From NCBI GenBank assembly GCA_002633025.1, contig NMRB01001130.1, positions 124,244 to 188,243 of the forward strand: DNA of 64,000 nt, written 5' to 3'. Shown here piece by piece: positions 33,263 through 43,467 of this stretch (positions are counted from its first letter, which is position 1; the number at the start of each line of letters is the position of its first letter). The stretch comes from Notospermus geniculatus. Its lineage: Eukaryota; Nemertea; Pilidiophora; Heteronemertea; Lineidae. A model generated the notes under the pieces. It searched no databases and was not told where the DNA came from. It saw only the letters and a program-made list of their open reading frames with translations. Both the position numbers and the translations under genes were made by a program.

Positions 33263-34236
33263 ATGAGTCAACGTGATATTAGATCGTATTTAGATTTTGG
33301 CAAATCCAAAGTCAGACACTCTAGTAGTACCAGTGGCAGTGACACAAGTCCAGATAAAGTTGTTCCTCCTCAAGGGAAAGCTCGTCGTCGAATTTCTCGT
33401 TCTCAGTGTGAACCTGATAGTGATATTTTTGAAGAATCTCTTCTTAGTGACGTTGATGAAACCGATCTGAATACACTTGATATGGGCGATCAGGATAAAA
33501 CTGTGCAGTTAATTCAAGCCGCTCTTGCACCAGTGCTTGCACGGCTTGATGACCAGACGAGTAAGCTGACTAGGATTATTGATTCCTTAGCGAAGAAGGA
33601 TAACGAAATAAAATCTCTGAAGGACCAAGTGGATGATCTTGAAAGTAAAAACAATGAGATGTTGGCCAAGGTGAAAACACTCGAGGAGGATTTAATGAGG
33701 AAAACTGATGACCTCGAACAGTATGTGAGAAGAAACGGTCTACGTTTCAAAGGGGTTCCAGTGGGGTTCCAGTGAAAGATATCCCTACTGTTCCGAAATA
33801 TCCTGGTAGTGCTCAAACCAAATTTGACACGGACACCTACATTCGAAAATTCTGTAAGGAAAAGTTGTCTGTTGAAATTGAAAAGGACCACATCTCCCGG
33901 TCCCATCTTGTCGGTGAGATAAAAGATGACAAATGTAATATCCTAGTCAAGTTTGCTGGATATAATATCCGCAGTGCTGTTTATCAGAATAGATCTGTTT
34001 TGAAGGATAAAACAGATACTATATTCATAAATGAGGACCTGACTAAGGTTAAGTCAAAATGTCTGAGTATCCTCCTCCTTCTTAGGAAGAAGGGAAAGAT
34101 TCATTCTGCATGGACATATGATGGGCGTGTCTGCTTTCGTGAGACTGAACGTGGAAAGGTAATTCAGGTCTTCCTTGTTAGTGACATTCTCACTAAGTTC
34201 CCGCACTTTGACTTTCCGAGATGGGTTCATGACTAA
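33263..34236 (+). pseudogene. LINE ORF1 protein (coiled coil plus RNA-binding region), frameshifted
   Basis: Translation from ATG 33263 gives a charged N-terminus, a coiled coil (residues ~85-160, e.g. DNEIKSLKDQVDDLESKNNE) and the junction QYVRRNGLRFKGVP typical of LINE ORF1 proteins entering the RRM-like domain. The frame is broken by an 11-bp tandem duplication (33752-33762 repeated at 33763-33773). The remainder, with KFAGYNIRSAVYQNRSVLKD and GKIHSAWTYDGRVCFRE, continues in the new frame to 34236. These proteins bind the LINE RNA as chaperones. The endonuclease ORF 1.7 kb downstream may belong to the same element. Confidence 0.8.
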
Positions 34237-35927
34237 CTGTTTTTCGATAAACATATACATTGTGGAAACTCTTTGAGTTGGACTTCCATGTACTTAAGTG
34301 GAGTGTGAATAGTGACTGTGCTGGAATTATTGCATATCTCCCTTGACAAAGTACAGAATATTATGTGTTCTTTAGCTTCAATATAAAACTTCATGCGTGA
34401 CTTCCATAGGTGTGACTGTGACCTGACAAGGGTCTCTCCTGGGAGCTGATCTGATTGTAAACTTTGAGCAGCAGGCATTATGTTTTTACATGTTGTAAAT
34501 ACATGTACTGTGTTTTTCTACAACCTACCTTTTGATTACGAGTACAGTGGTACTTTATTTGATTTATGTTACCAGTGAAACTGACACTTGTTGTTATGTT
34601 GTAGGTTTGATGTTTCCAAGTGTTGTGATTTTTCTTGAATTTTTTTCCCCTAATGTAGAGTGGGACTAGGTTTGACAATCTTTAGTGTAATTGATTTGGT
34701 TGTATAGTGGCAGACTTGACAGGGGTGTTTTCAAGTATTGTGTCTTTTTGAAACTCTGGAATTTTGATGCTGCCAGTGAAAAGCCGGTGACAGGCTGGCG
34801 CGGCGCGGTGCGGGGCTGGGCGTTTTCTCTTGTGTTTTCGGGCACCACTGAGCACCATGTGCAGTGGAGCGCGGAAGCGCGGGGGGGGACGCGTCGCTCC
34901 GCGTCGTGTACGCGCTGGTCTGCCGCCGCCTCAACTCACCTATGCTGCGAAGCTGCTGTTCCGATGCCTCTTGTTATATGTCTACGTGTATTATGGAACT
35001 TGATTTGACTACATGTGTGCTGGTAGTGTGACTGACATTTGTCGCCAAGTCAAATATTTTCGGAGTGAATTTAAGCTGTCAGGTGACAGACTCCATGTTT
35101 TTAGATACCGTGTTCTTCTAAGATCCCTTGCCAACACTTTTACAGTGTGATCACAGTTATGTCTTGTCATACATATTGATTAAGATCTTCAAATGATTCT
35201 TAATGAATCTGGGGCCGTGTGCGTGGGGCATCTTGGGTGTAGAATTTCCCTTATCTTTTGTTTGGAACAATGGTTTAGGGGAGGTTTTGCACTTTGGATG
35301 TTTTATGCATACGGGCCCTGCTCTATAACTAAAGCACTTGCTAGTGCCCAGTTTGAAACAACTTATATGGAGGGTTTGCACCGGTGGCCATGTTGGGGGT
35401 ATGAACAAAGGAATTTGTCGCCAGTCATGGTCTACGGAGATTAACTTCGATCGTTTTGGAAGTAGCTGTTCCTTTGTTGTTGTGACCCCGGCATGGCCGC
35501 TGTGACGTCACGTGCGGGCACTCCATACCATTCTTTACACCTTGGAGGCATTATACTTTTGGTATAATTCCTCCAAGTTTACACTTTCCAAGTTTACACC
35601 TTCCTATAGATGGTAGGTTGATAAATCAGTGTCCATCTGGATCCTCTTGAACTCAAGAGATGGTATTAAATTATTGCTCATATCCTGTCTTCATCTTACT
35701 CTTTGTATTATTACTTGCTTTGCACCCCCGTGTTGATACACATGTTCTACATGTACTTGGTATGAGTTACCTGATTTTATACTCACAGATCACATTATAC
35801 ACAAATCTTCATTTCTGGTGGTTGTTTTGTCGACATTTATTATATGTATGTAATATTGGGGCTAGACTATCTCATTCCTGTGGCATACCCTGTACAAGAT
35901 TTCACATGTACTCTATGTCTTTAGATC
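34237..35927. other. LINE inter-ORF or unrelated sequence, with CpG-rich patch
   Basis: No coding domain is seen. A GC- and CpG-rich patch lies at 34785-34960, unlike its AT-rich neighbours. A MITE lies at 35211-35319. Confidence 0.4.
35211..35319. mobile_element. Foldback MITE GGGGCCGTATGCATAAAAC, copy 2 (diverged)
   Basis: Same layout as 20131-20238, with the central ATCTTTTGTTTGGAACAAT conserved, but the arms carry more mismatches, so it is an older copy. Confidence 0.85.
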
Positions 35928-36902
35928 ATGGGTAATTCCCTAATACAGTACAGGGCTGCCATTGGGCTATTTAATTGCTACAGCCGCGCTTCCAACATGA
36001 CACAGTGCGTTTCTAATTCTGGTCTGTTCATTTTCTTGTGCAAATTGTTATTATTAGCTGTTGGAGACTTGTTTTGTCTTCTTTCGGAGATGAGGGTAAT
36101 AACTTTTAGAATGGTTCTGTCATTAGCAATGCATGTATCTTTAGTACTGTTCCTTCTTTCGCACAAGTCAATATTATTATGTGGAGATGTTGAAAGTAAC
36201 CCTGGACCTGATGACCATCTCTGTATTTTTCATCTAAATATAAGAAGTTTACGCAACAAGGTCGACACAGTTTCAGATTACTTGGATGAGTACCACATTG
36301 TCTGTTTTTCTGAAACGCATTTAGACAGAAGTGTTACCAACAATTGTACATGTATAAAACTGGATGGTTTCTCTGATCCACATCGTTTAGATAGAAATGA
36401 ATATGGCGGTGGTGTTTGTATTTATGTTAGGCAAAATTTGATTTCCACTCGATATTTTAGGCTTGAAAACCAAGCCGTGGAAATGATTTGGGTGCGAATA
36501 TCGTATCAAACATATGATTTCTTTGTCTGTTGTGTATATCGGCGTGAAGCTACTGATCACGACCACTTCTGGGCGCTACTTAGTCACTCCATTCAAAATG
36601 CGCTAGACTAGTACAATATTCCTGTTATAATTGTGGGTGATCTGAATGATGATTTGCTTAATCGTCAGCGTTCTTTCCAATTGAGAAATCTTATAAATAC
36701 TTGCCATCTACACTGTGTTATTGATGAACCTACCAGAGTTACTGCGACCACAGCTACCCTTCTCGATCCTATTCTTGTAAACGATTTAGAAATTGTTCAG
36801 AAATCACTAGTTATACCAGTGCCTAATACTCTAAGTGATCATTATGCTGTTAGTGTATTTCTGAGACACATTAAAGTTGTAAATGCTACCTTCAAAAGAT
36901 GT
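35928..36902 (+). pseudogene. LINE ORF2 N-terminus: hydrophobic leader, 2A motif, AP endonuclease
   Basis: The frame from ATG 35928 starts with a hydrophobic leader. At residues 81-94 it carries SILLCGDVESNPGP, which matches the 2A ribosome-skipping consensus D-V/I-E-x-N-P-G-P. The endonuclease follows directly: HLNIRSLRNKVD, CFSETHLDRS and EYGGGVCIYV. A TAG at 36609 breaks the frame. Just beyond it come IIVGDLNDDLL, DEPTRVTATTATLLDPIL and LSDHYAV, which complete the catalytic set. Recognisable LINE sequence ends at an N (36903), where another repeat begins. The RT is absent. 2A motifs are known at this position in some AP-endonuclease LINEs of sea urchins, amphioxus and molluscs. Confidence 0.85.
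36168..36209 (+). other. 2A-like ribosome-skipping motif
   Basis: SILLCGDVESNPGP contains every conserved position of the 2A consensus. The predicted separation is between the final Gly and Pro, releasing the leader from the endonuclease. Confidence 0.9.
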
Positions 36903-36909
36903 NTAAACC

Positions 36910-37374
36910 TTGTCATTGCATGGTTGAATGGCAAGGTTGATGTAATTCGACCGTTGTGGTGTTTTTCATGTGTGTCTGAACGGAGGGTATTCATGTCTAC
37001 CATGTATACCATGTATACTGAGCATTGTGTGATGTTGAATCCCCTTTACACCACGAAATTTGCGCGGTATTCGGTCTGCACGGACTGGGCATGGTTCGGT
37101 GCAAACGATGCCGTTCTGTGGTGTTGCTCAAATTCCCGCCAATGAACACCCCTCTGAAACCGATGTCCCAAATTCAGCCCTTCAAGAAAACAAAAAGTCC
37201 ATGAAAAAACAAAGCTTTATCGTCAAGTTTTCCCCGAGAACTCGGTTAATGAAATGTACAGTGCAGTGCTTTCTGATTCGACGGGCGCTACACCTTCAAA
37301 TGCACAAATCTGACCGAGCTTTTTATATTTCCAATTAGTCCATGTACATTCCTGTATAATCTATTTGGCACTCA
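36910..37374 (+). repeat. ~470-bp dispersed repeat, copy B
   Basis: Matches 19632-20117 in opposite orientation. Its continuation after ggcactcag is displaced to 37728 by a MITE. Confidence 0.8.
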
Positions 37375-37727
37375 GGGGCCATGTTCATAAAACGCTTCTA
37401 AGCCTCGTTGACAACTAAACTGGCCTGTAGTTGGCTATATGCATAAAACATCATCCCCTACAGAACCTGGTAACCTTTCCAGCTACCCTGACCCCCCTGG
37501 GCTCCCGGTCTATTAGTGTCCCCAAAGTAAACGCTCGGGCGCTCAGCCCATTGAAACTGACACCTTGTGGTTTTTGTGGTTTGGCCGTCTCCCCACATTC
37601 TAGTTCACAACTATTTTTTTCTAGTTGGCAACTAGTTAGATGTCAACTAACAAGAAGGCAACTAGTGAGTTAGAAGCCAACTATCCCCTAGATATACCAA
37701 CTAGCAGCCTTTTATGAATATGGCCCA
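37375..37727. mobile_element. MITE GGGGCCATGTTCATAAAAC, inserted in repeat copy B
   Basis: Ends GGGCCATGTTCATAAAAC and TTTTATGAATATGGCCC are imperfect inverted copies. Copy A of the surrounding repeat shows the empty site, and ACTCAG is present on both sides here (37369-37374 and 37727-37732), so the target duplication seems to be about 6 bp. Confidence 0.8.
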
Positions 37728-37911
37728 CTCAGAATTTCATATTCGTTAGACTTTCCCTATGCTCGAAGCACTGAGAAAAGTCAACTTCAGCGTCATATTT
37801 TTGTTCAGTGTCGTGCATTCCTTTACGTCCGCATTGACATTACGTCAGTCGTCAAGCAAACAATAGACCACTAGTCATCATGGGCCAATGAAACCCTCAA
37901 TGCTGCCAACT

Positions 37912-38136
37912 GTCTCGATAGCTCATTCGGCTAGGCGTTTGCATATCAAACCGCGGGTCCCGTTGTAACATAGGTGAGTGTTTCTGTAGCTCAGTGTTCC
38001 CCAACAATAGACGCGGCCTAGAATGGTTATTGTTGGGTTAGTTGCCGCTTAATCCGTTAGGAGGGAAACAATAAGAAAAACACAGAAATACGGGGAACAC
38101 TGATCGACGTTACACCGGGTTCGAATCTCGTTGGGA
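37912..38136 (+). repeat. tRNA-derived SINE with a hairpin insertion
   Basis: GTCTCGATAGCTCATTCGGC is the A-box half and GGGTTCGAATC the B-box half. They are separated by a ~140-bp insertion (about 37973-38113) whose parts CTCAGTGTTCCCC and GGGGAACACTGA are inverted. The second copy at 56191-56260 lacks the insertion. Confidence 0.8.
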
Positions 38137-38468
38137 TTTTTTTCACTGTTTTTTCGTCTCGTGTTTTTCTTTTTGCCTTTTGATTTCACTGAAAATACTC
38201 TAAATCCAATGAACAAAATTTCTCGAGGTGACATTTCGCTCTACCACCCTCCACTCTGGGCAACATTTTTATATTGCGCTTATGCTGCAGTCCTATCCTG
38301 TGGATAGGAGTGTTAATCACTGGTTGTTGTGTATCCGCCATCATGTGTGTTAATATGCCAATACACAGCTGCTGAAGCGTGGGGGAATGAGGCTGAGTGC
38401 CACCCCTGAAGTCATCTTGTGAACCCTGTCGCCGCAAGGCTTGTTTGACTTGCTAACTTCATTGTTTC

Positions 38469-38699
38469 ATGTCATGTTCACTTCCAGAGCCAGTTTCTCA
38501 GCGTTCTCTGCAATTCATAGCCAGCAGGCCGCGCTGGCACATGAAGGAAAAGTTCAGCTTCATCATGTCACCGATGTGGAATGAGACGAGGAAAATTCTT
38601 GACGATTTTTTTCGACCATTCAATGAAGCGCTGGCCACCATTCTCAATGATCAGTCATTCCGTTGGAAGAAACAGACGTCAGGGTCAGCCACTACGTGA
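38469..38699 (+). pseudogene. Sulfotransferase-like terminal exon, copy 1
   Basis: The 76-codon frame contains MWNETRKILDDFFRPFNEAL and the following ATILNDQSFRWKK. This resembles the C-terminal end of Golgi carbohydrate sulfotransferases (CHST15-like: ...LDDFF.PFN..LA..L.D..F.W). It follows an acceptor-like ttcacttccag, so it may be a last exon. There is no PAPS-binding region nearby. The second copy (56573-56803) differs mainly by amino-acid-changing substitutions, including Leu to Pro, which suggests no selection on at least one copy. It is either a captured exon travelling in a repeat or a duplicated gene end. Confidence 0.55.
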
Positions 38700-38759
38700 T
38701 GCCTTCTTTACTCGTGTGCAGCATCCTCCCACAGCAGGTGTTTTTACCTCGCTCTTCCT

Positions 38760-38910
38760 CAAAGCCCCGCTGAAATACCAAAATCAGCGGTCCTCTTCAT
38801 CCACTCACACTAACCCCTGCTGAAATACCAAAAGCATTGGTCCTCTTCATCCACTCACACTAACCCCTGCTGAAATACCAAAATCAGCGGTCCTCTTCAT
38901 CTGTCCACGA
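38760..38910. repeat. Short minisatellite, ~48-bp unit
   Basis: About three copies of CACTCACACTAACCCCTGCT followed by GAAATACCAAAATCAGCGG. Also found at 39405-39490 and 56865-57000. Confidence 0.9.
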
Positions 38911-39404
38911 TTACAACTGGAGGGACAATTTAGCCATGAAGGGCAACAGCACGGCTAAGTTTAGTTGGGCCTGTCACGTAGGCCTTGGGCGGACTGCTGG
39001 CTGGCTGCTCCGTACAGCCGCACTCTGCTCGTACCGGGGTATCGACGGACAAAACACTGGCAGGGAAACGACCTGACGAAAACACGAGTGTATGGCATAT
39101 GCGATGATTATTTATTTCCCAACCAATTTTATAGGATAGGGTAGGAGGAAAGTTACAACTATTTCATAACGTAACGTACATGAAACCGGCAAGTTTCTAC
39201 AAAAATCAACAAATTCCAATAAACAACTTTACAACTGACCACGTTAACAAACGCGAACCGACACGACGAGTTTGACAAAGGACATGACGCGTCAGCTGAC
39301 GCTGCTCTGATAATTTATCGTAATTGACCACCATAGTCACAAAGGGTTAGGCCCAAGTGCAAAAGGGTTCATAACGTACACAATATGCACTCGGCAACAT
39401 CATC
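38911..39404. other. Insertion in copy 1 of the composite segment; no gene
   Basis: This ~490-bp stretch has no counterpart in the 56-57 kb copy and breaks the minisatellite. No frame is supported and no termini were recognised. Confidence 0.45.
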
Positions 39405-39467
39405 CACTCACACTAACCTCTGCTGAAATACCAAAATCATTGGTCTTCGTCCTCTACTCACACTAAC

Positions 39468-39935
39468 CCCTGCTGAAATACCGCAGTCAGTGAATCAAGT
39501 ATGGCTATGGTACTCTCTTGCTGCCCTACCGCACTTGCTGCCCCTGGGTGCTGGCGATTGATGCCTTATGCGAGGTTCCGTGGGTTCGAGTCCGGTAGGA
39601 AGCTATGTATTTCATCTTAGAAACCTGAATCATAGCTTTAGCTATGCTGGTCGAGTCCCGGTACCTTAGGAACCTGTCACTATTTCATGTCATGATAGTT
39701 ACATTGTTATAACTGGGACTATTACGAATTTCGTGGTTTTGTCTCAGAAGTTTTGTATATAATTTTATCACAGTCCTGGTTCTTTGTATGAGGCCACATA
39801 TCATGAGAAGGCCTTCGTACATGTAGTTCACAAAAACTTCATAGAAATAGAAAGACCGAACTGTCCCATGTGGCAGTGTTATACCTGGTGAAGTACTTCT
39901 GTAATCATTGCTTTTAAATAAATAATCGAAGAAAA
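39468..39935 (+). repeat. Composite segment tail with truncated tRNA-SINE
   Basis: Matches 57410-57775. It includes GGTTCCGTGGGTTCGAGTCC (B-box) but lacks the A-box part that is present at 57494-57588, because it joins directly after CACTTG. Another insertion carrying CACATATCATGAGAAGGCC is present only here. Confidence 0.75.
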
Positions 39936-40085
39936 TCACCAAAGACAAGTCTGAGATCAAAAATATCTTATTTGTTATACATATATATTTTTGGTAAAAT
40001 CATGAACATATATATATATATAATAACCGAAGTCGTCCACCAGAAATGTAGCAAATTTTCGACCCCAACCGGGGTCTTCTTCAGG

Positions 40086-40354
40086 TAGACTGGTACCCGG
40101 TCCCTACATAGCTCAGACGGAGAAAGGGACCGGTATTGGGCGGCCATACTTGGCAGAAAGCTGCCATAATATGACGTCACAGAGGATGCCCCTCAGTAGC
40201 CTACTGAGAAATAGCTTACTTACCTCACATCCCAAAATAGCTAACCATGACTGCGACGTTACAAATTCAAAGAGCTAGCCAATCAACTACATCGTTACAT
40301 CAGGCAATACCGGTCCCTTATCATTGAGCTATGTTGGGACCGGGAACCAGTCTA
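40086..40354. mobile_element. Mutator-type MITE, 9-bp TSD
   Basis: TAGACTGGTACCCGGTCCC and its inverted partner GGGACCGGGAACCAGTCTA bound a 269-bp element with long imperfect arms. TTCTTCAGG lies directly on both sides (40077-40085 and 40355-40363). Confidence 0.9.
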
Positions 40355-40417
40355 TTCTTCAGGCTGGTGCTAGAACTGCATATTTGCTGGTTCAGGTTAC
40401 CGTAACAGGAATGTTAA

Positions 40418-40635
40418 AGGAGCACATTATGCAATCTCTTTTATGGGTATTTTGACTGCCGACGTAGAGGGAGCCTCCTAGTGGCAGCAATACGAACTAC
40501 AAAAAAACATTACAAAATGTACGTAGTAAATCGGGTCCAATTGCCGACAACGTAGTCAGTCCCTGGGGTTTGAGAGTGGCACGCATGGCGATGGTGGGGC
40601 CAGCTGCGGAGAAAAAGTGGCAATAACGGGCTCCT
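40418..40635. mobile_element. TTAA-flanked MITE with AGGAGC termini, copy 1
   Basis: TTAA at 40414 and 40636 bracket AGGAGC...GCTCCT. The interior (GACTGCCGACGTAGAGGGAG, CGGGTCCA, GCCGACAACGTAGT) matches 45560-46263. piggyBac-like by target choice. Confidence 0.8.
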
Positions 40636-40679
40636 TTAACAGATCTGTCACACCAACACTCAACACTATTTTAAAACAC

Positions 40680-41550
40680 ACCGAATTCTGACCTCACCCG
40701 TTGAATTTGGCCGCAGTGACAGGTATTCGTCAATTGACTGTCAGCTCCGATGAAAAAGAGATTATCGATTGTTGCCAATACGTTGTTGAGCTTCTTTTCG
40801 ACTTCGTGGATCTGCTTGTGCAAGCACTGTGTTCCAAATAAAATACACTGTATAGTTTTCTGACGACTTGTAACAATGTGCCCCACAACACGGCGGGGTC
40901 CTGTATCAATCCTCGTCAACAATACGTTAGTGACCGTGGCAAGTCTCAGTTGGTTGGGCTAAAATACTCACAAATAAAACACTTCCTCTCATCCAGATGA
41001 TTATTTAATTTGAAGTCGCGGGATCTAAACAAGTGTACAAATGGTTGCCTGAGGGGCCCAACGTTTGGTTCCCCTGGGCACCAAGCATCAGGCAGGTCGA
41101 TATGGCGTTTGCTCGTCAGCCATTCGTATACCTGGTCATTGCCTTCACGATCAAAGCCACCTATCCAACAATCACAGTCAACTGAAAAGATATGGCATCC
41201 CGCTACGGAAAGATTGTAATCGTCCCTTTAACGGGATGATATATGCCCTTCCTGTCTCCCAAGGGATTATTTTTCTTCTGGCACCCGAATCATCGCGTCA
41301 AGGGCTCGTTGTTTTCATTATCATCGAAGTGGATAGTCAGTGGCTGTGAACCAGGTTGAATTGGGGTAGGCCTACCAGCGTAGTGAGTTTCCGGTACAGA
41401 AAAAATGCACAAATTGTGTTTTGAACTGGATTGGAATTCATTGAGAAAGATTATCCGTTGTTGCCTATACTCTGGCCTCCTTTTTCGATGTGCGCAACTC
41501 CGTGGATACGTATGATCCGCAGGCCACTGTTCAAAATCAAATAATGTATC
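40680..41550 (-). repeat. Two diverged copies of an exon-like segment
   Basis: Minus-strand sequence around 40745-40850 and around 41450-41545 is related: CCAATACGTTG / CCTATACTCTG contexts with shared GTTGTTG and cttcgtggat/ctccgtggat words. The first reads CLHKQIHEVEKKLNNVLATI, a coiled-coil-like stretch; the second is degenerate. They lie downstream of the C-type-lectin exon on the same strand, but no splice model could be built. Confidence 0.4.
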
Positions 41551-41671
41551 CCATGTAGGCCTATATGTAATGTAGATTACATTGTACCGACATCCCATCA
41601 CACTGCTTTCTTCGGGTTGTTTGTTTTTTTGTATCTCCGTATCAGGATGCTCGATGGCTGGTATTAGTAAC

Positions 41672-41852
41672 AGGGCCGTATTTAACTTTTTGGTCCGGGG
41701 GGNNNNNNNNNNNNNNNNNNNNNNNNNNNNNNNNNNNNNNNNNNNNNNNNNNNNNNNNNNNNNNNNNNNNNNNNNNNNNNNNNNNNNCAGGGGGGGGGGC
41801 AGTTGCCCCCCTCGCCCCCCCCCCTTTAAATACGGCCCTGAGTAAGCAAATG
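41672..41852. mobile_element. Foldback with GGGCCGTATTTAA ends, containing the assembly gap
   Basis: AGGGCCGTATTTAAC and TTAAATACGGCCCTGA are inverted copies. Between them are G/C homopolymer runs and the gap. Confidence 0.75.
41703..41787. other. Assembly gap (85 Ns)
   Basis: Run of N in the middle of a G/C-rich foldback, where sequencing or assembly would be expected to fail. Confidence 1.
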
Positions 41853-42189
41853 CTTTTACTTAAAGTACCACGGTATTGCCACTTTCTGTCGACAGCCTGC
41901 GCCACCGACACCATTCACCCTTTCGCCCCAGTGTTGGAGAATGTCTGATTACACTCCAATGCACGTAGTAGCATGCGTGGTTTAGCAAGTCGTCAATAGA
42001 GGTCTCCCTTAACGCGGGTAGGTGTAACGCAGGATTGAGAAGCAATACTGTGGTCCTTTAAGATTTGACAGCTAAGTCCAATGTAAAATGTAACAAAAAT
42101 TGACGTAAAAGCATTCGCTAGCTTTATAAATATCGGCCAATGTTGTCCTTCCTGATGTCTTCCCAGACCCTTGCATCAATAGATGTTAC

Positions 42190-42372
42190 CTGTTGATGAC
42201 TTTACATTCGCCCGTAGAGCCTCGAACTCGGAATATGTCTCAGTTTCAGCCAGTCTCCCTCCCTTATTAATGCAACTCTTCCGCGCGTAATGGAAGGACA
42301 GTAAAGGTGACGTGATGATGTCGTACATGTGATAGTTCCCATTGCTGTCCGCGATCTCCATGTAATGTCCCC
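42190..42372 (-). CDS. C-type lectin domain exon (first half of the domain)
   Basis: The 183-nt exon starts after tgtacttttaag and ends at a consensus donor (ACAG|GTAACA at 42189). It is phase 1 at both ends. It encodes SFHYARKSCINKGGRLAETE and then TYSEFEALRAN, the characteristic first half of a C-type lectin domain: aromatic, x-x-A-x-x-x-C, x-x-x-GG-x-LA. Phase-1 entry matches the phase-1 donor of the PAN-like exon at 48.1-48.4 kb on the same strand. The second half of the domain, with WIG and the last cysteines, was not found downstream within the window. Likely an extracellular carbohydrate- or ligand-binding protein. Confidence 0.7.
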
Positions 42373-42606
42373 CTTAAAAGTACAAATAGACAGTCATGTT
42401 TTTCAATGCTTTTTGTCGGCAATGCGAACTTCCAAAATCCATTCCTGACCATCGGAGGAATTTCATTGCATGTTTTTGATTGGTTGTCTGTGATCAAGAG
42501 ACAAGATTCTATTGGTTCAAAAGCACTAATTTAAAATTAACAACTTCGCTGAGTTAAGCGCAGTACATATAGGTACAGTCATTGACATAAGTTTATCTAC
42601 ACCTAC

Positions 42607-43467
42607 TACCCTGAATATTTCAAGTACTACTGGGCCAATTTTAACACGGTTTGTACCACATGAAAGTATATAACCTTTGTCAGATTTTTGCATCAAAATT
42701 TTGGAAATTTGGAAATATCATAATTATGTAATAGCTCATTAGAAACCCCCCTAAAAATCAACATTTTATTATGGAATTTTTTTTTGACTCTTGTTGCAGT
42801 TGTGATAGAATGGAACTTTCTAAGGATTTTGGGCTTTGTTTTATCAAAATATCTCAAGTGGTTGCTGAGATATTTGAGATTATCAAAATTTTGATAATTT
42901 GAGATCTTCGTGTTTTTCAGGAACTTTTGATGTCATTAGTTAAAGCTAACCTCAGAATATAGGCTTACAAAATTTTGGAACTTTTTGCTTTAACTGGGCC
43001 GAGATATTCATATTTTCAGAATATCAAAATGTTGATATGCTAAACTCTTTAACTTAAGACAGCTGTAACTTCCAACCAGTTTACGCTGAAAGTTCCAAAA
43101 CTTCATTCTCCTACGTTTCTAGGTGAGCTCTGTCTACTAATATCAAATTTTTTTGAAAAATTGGAAATTCTCAAAATATCGAAATTTTGATAATCTCAAT
43201 TATCTCAGCAACCACTCAAGATATTTTGACGAAGCAAAGCTCAAAATCCTTAGAAACTTCCACTCTATCAACCCTGTAAAAAAAGTCACCAAAAATTCCA
43301 TAATAAAAATGTTGATTTTTAGGGGGTTTTCTAATGAGGTATTACATAATTATGATATTTCCAAATTTCCAAAAGTTTGGTGCAGAAATATGACCAAGGT
43401 TATATACTTTAATGTGGTACAAACCGTGTTAAAATTGGCCCAGTAGTATTTGAAATATTCAAGGTAC
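42607..43467. repeat. Long foldback, ~400-bp arms
   Basis: From CTACCCTGAATATTTCAAGT at the left to GAAATATTCAAGGTAC at the right, the two halves are imperfect inverted copies meeting near 43035 (e.g. CATAATTATGTAATAG versus GTATTACATAATTATG). It is AT-rich and lies in the proposed intron between the two PAN/C-type-lectin exons. Confidence 0.85.

Larger units (their letters stand above)
37785..38910 (+). repeat. Composite duplicated segment, copy 1
   Basis: It matches 56060-56990 through a tRNA-SINE, a TCTACCGCCCTCCACTCTGG-type stretch, the sulfotransferase-like exon and a ~48-bp minisatellite. The copies differ by small insertions and substitutions. Confidence 0.85.

Noticed and set aside
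43153-43446. 97-codon frame in the long foldback
   Set aside because: AT-rich low-complexity translation from one arm of an inverted repeat, with no domain.
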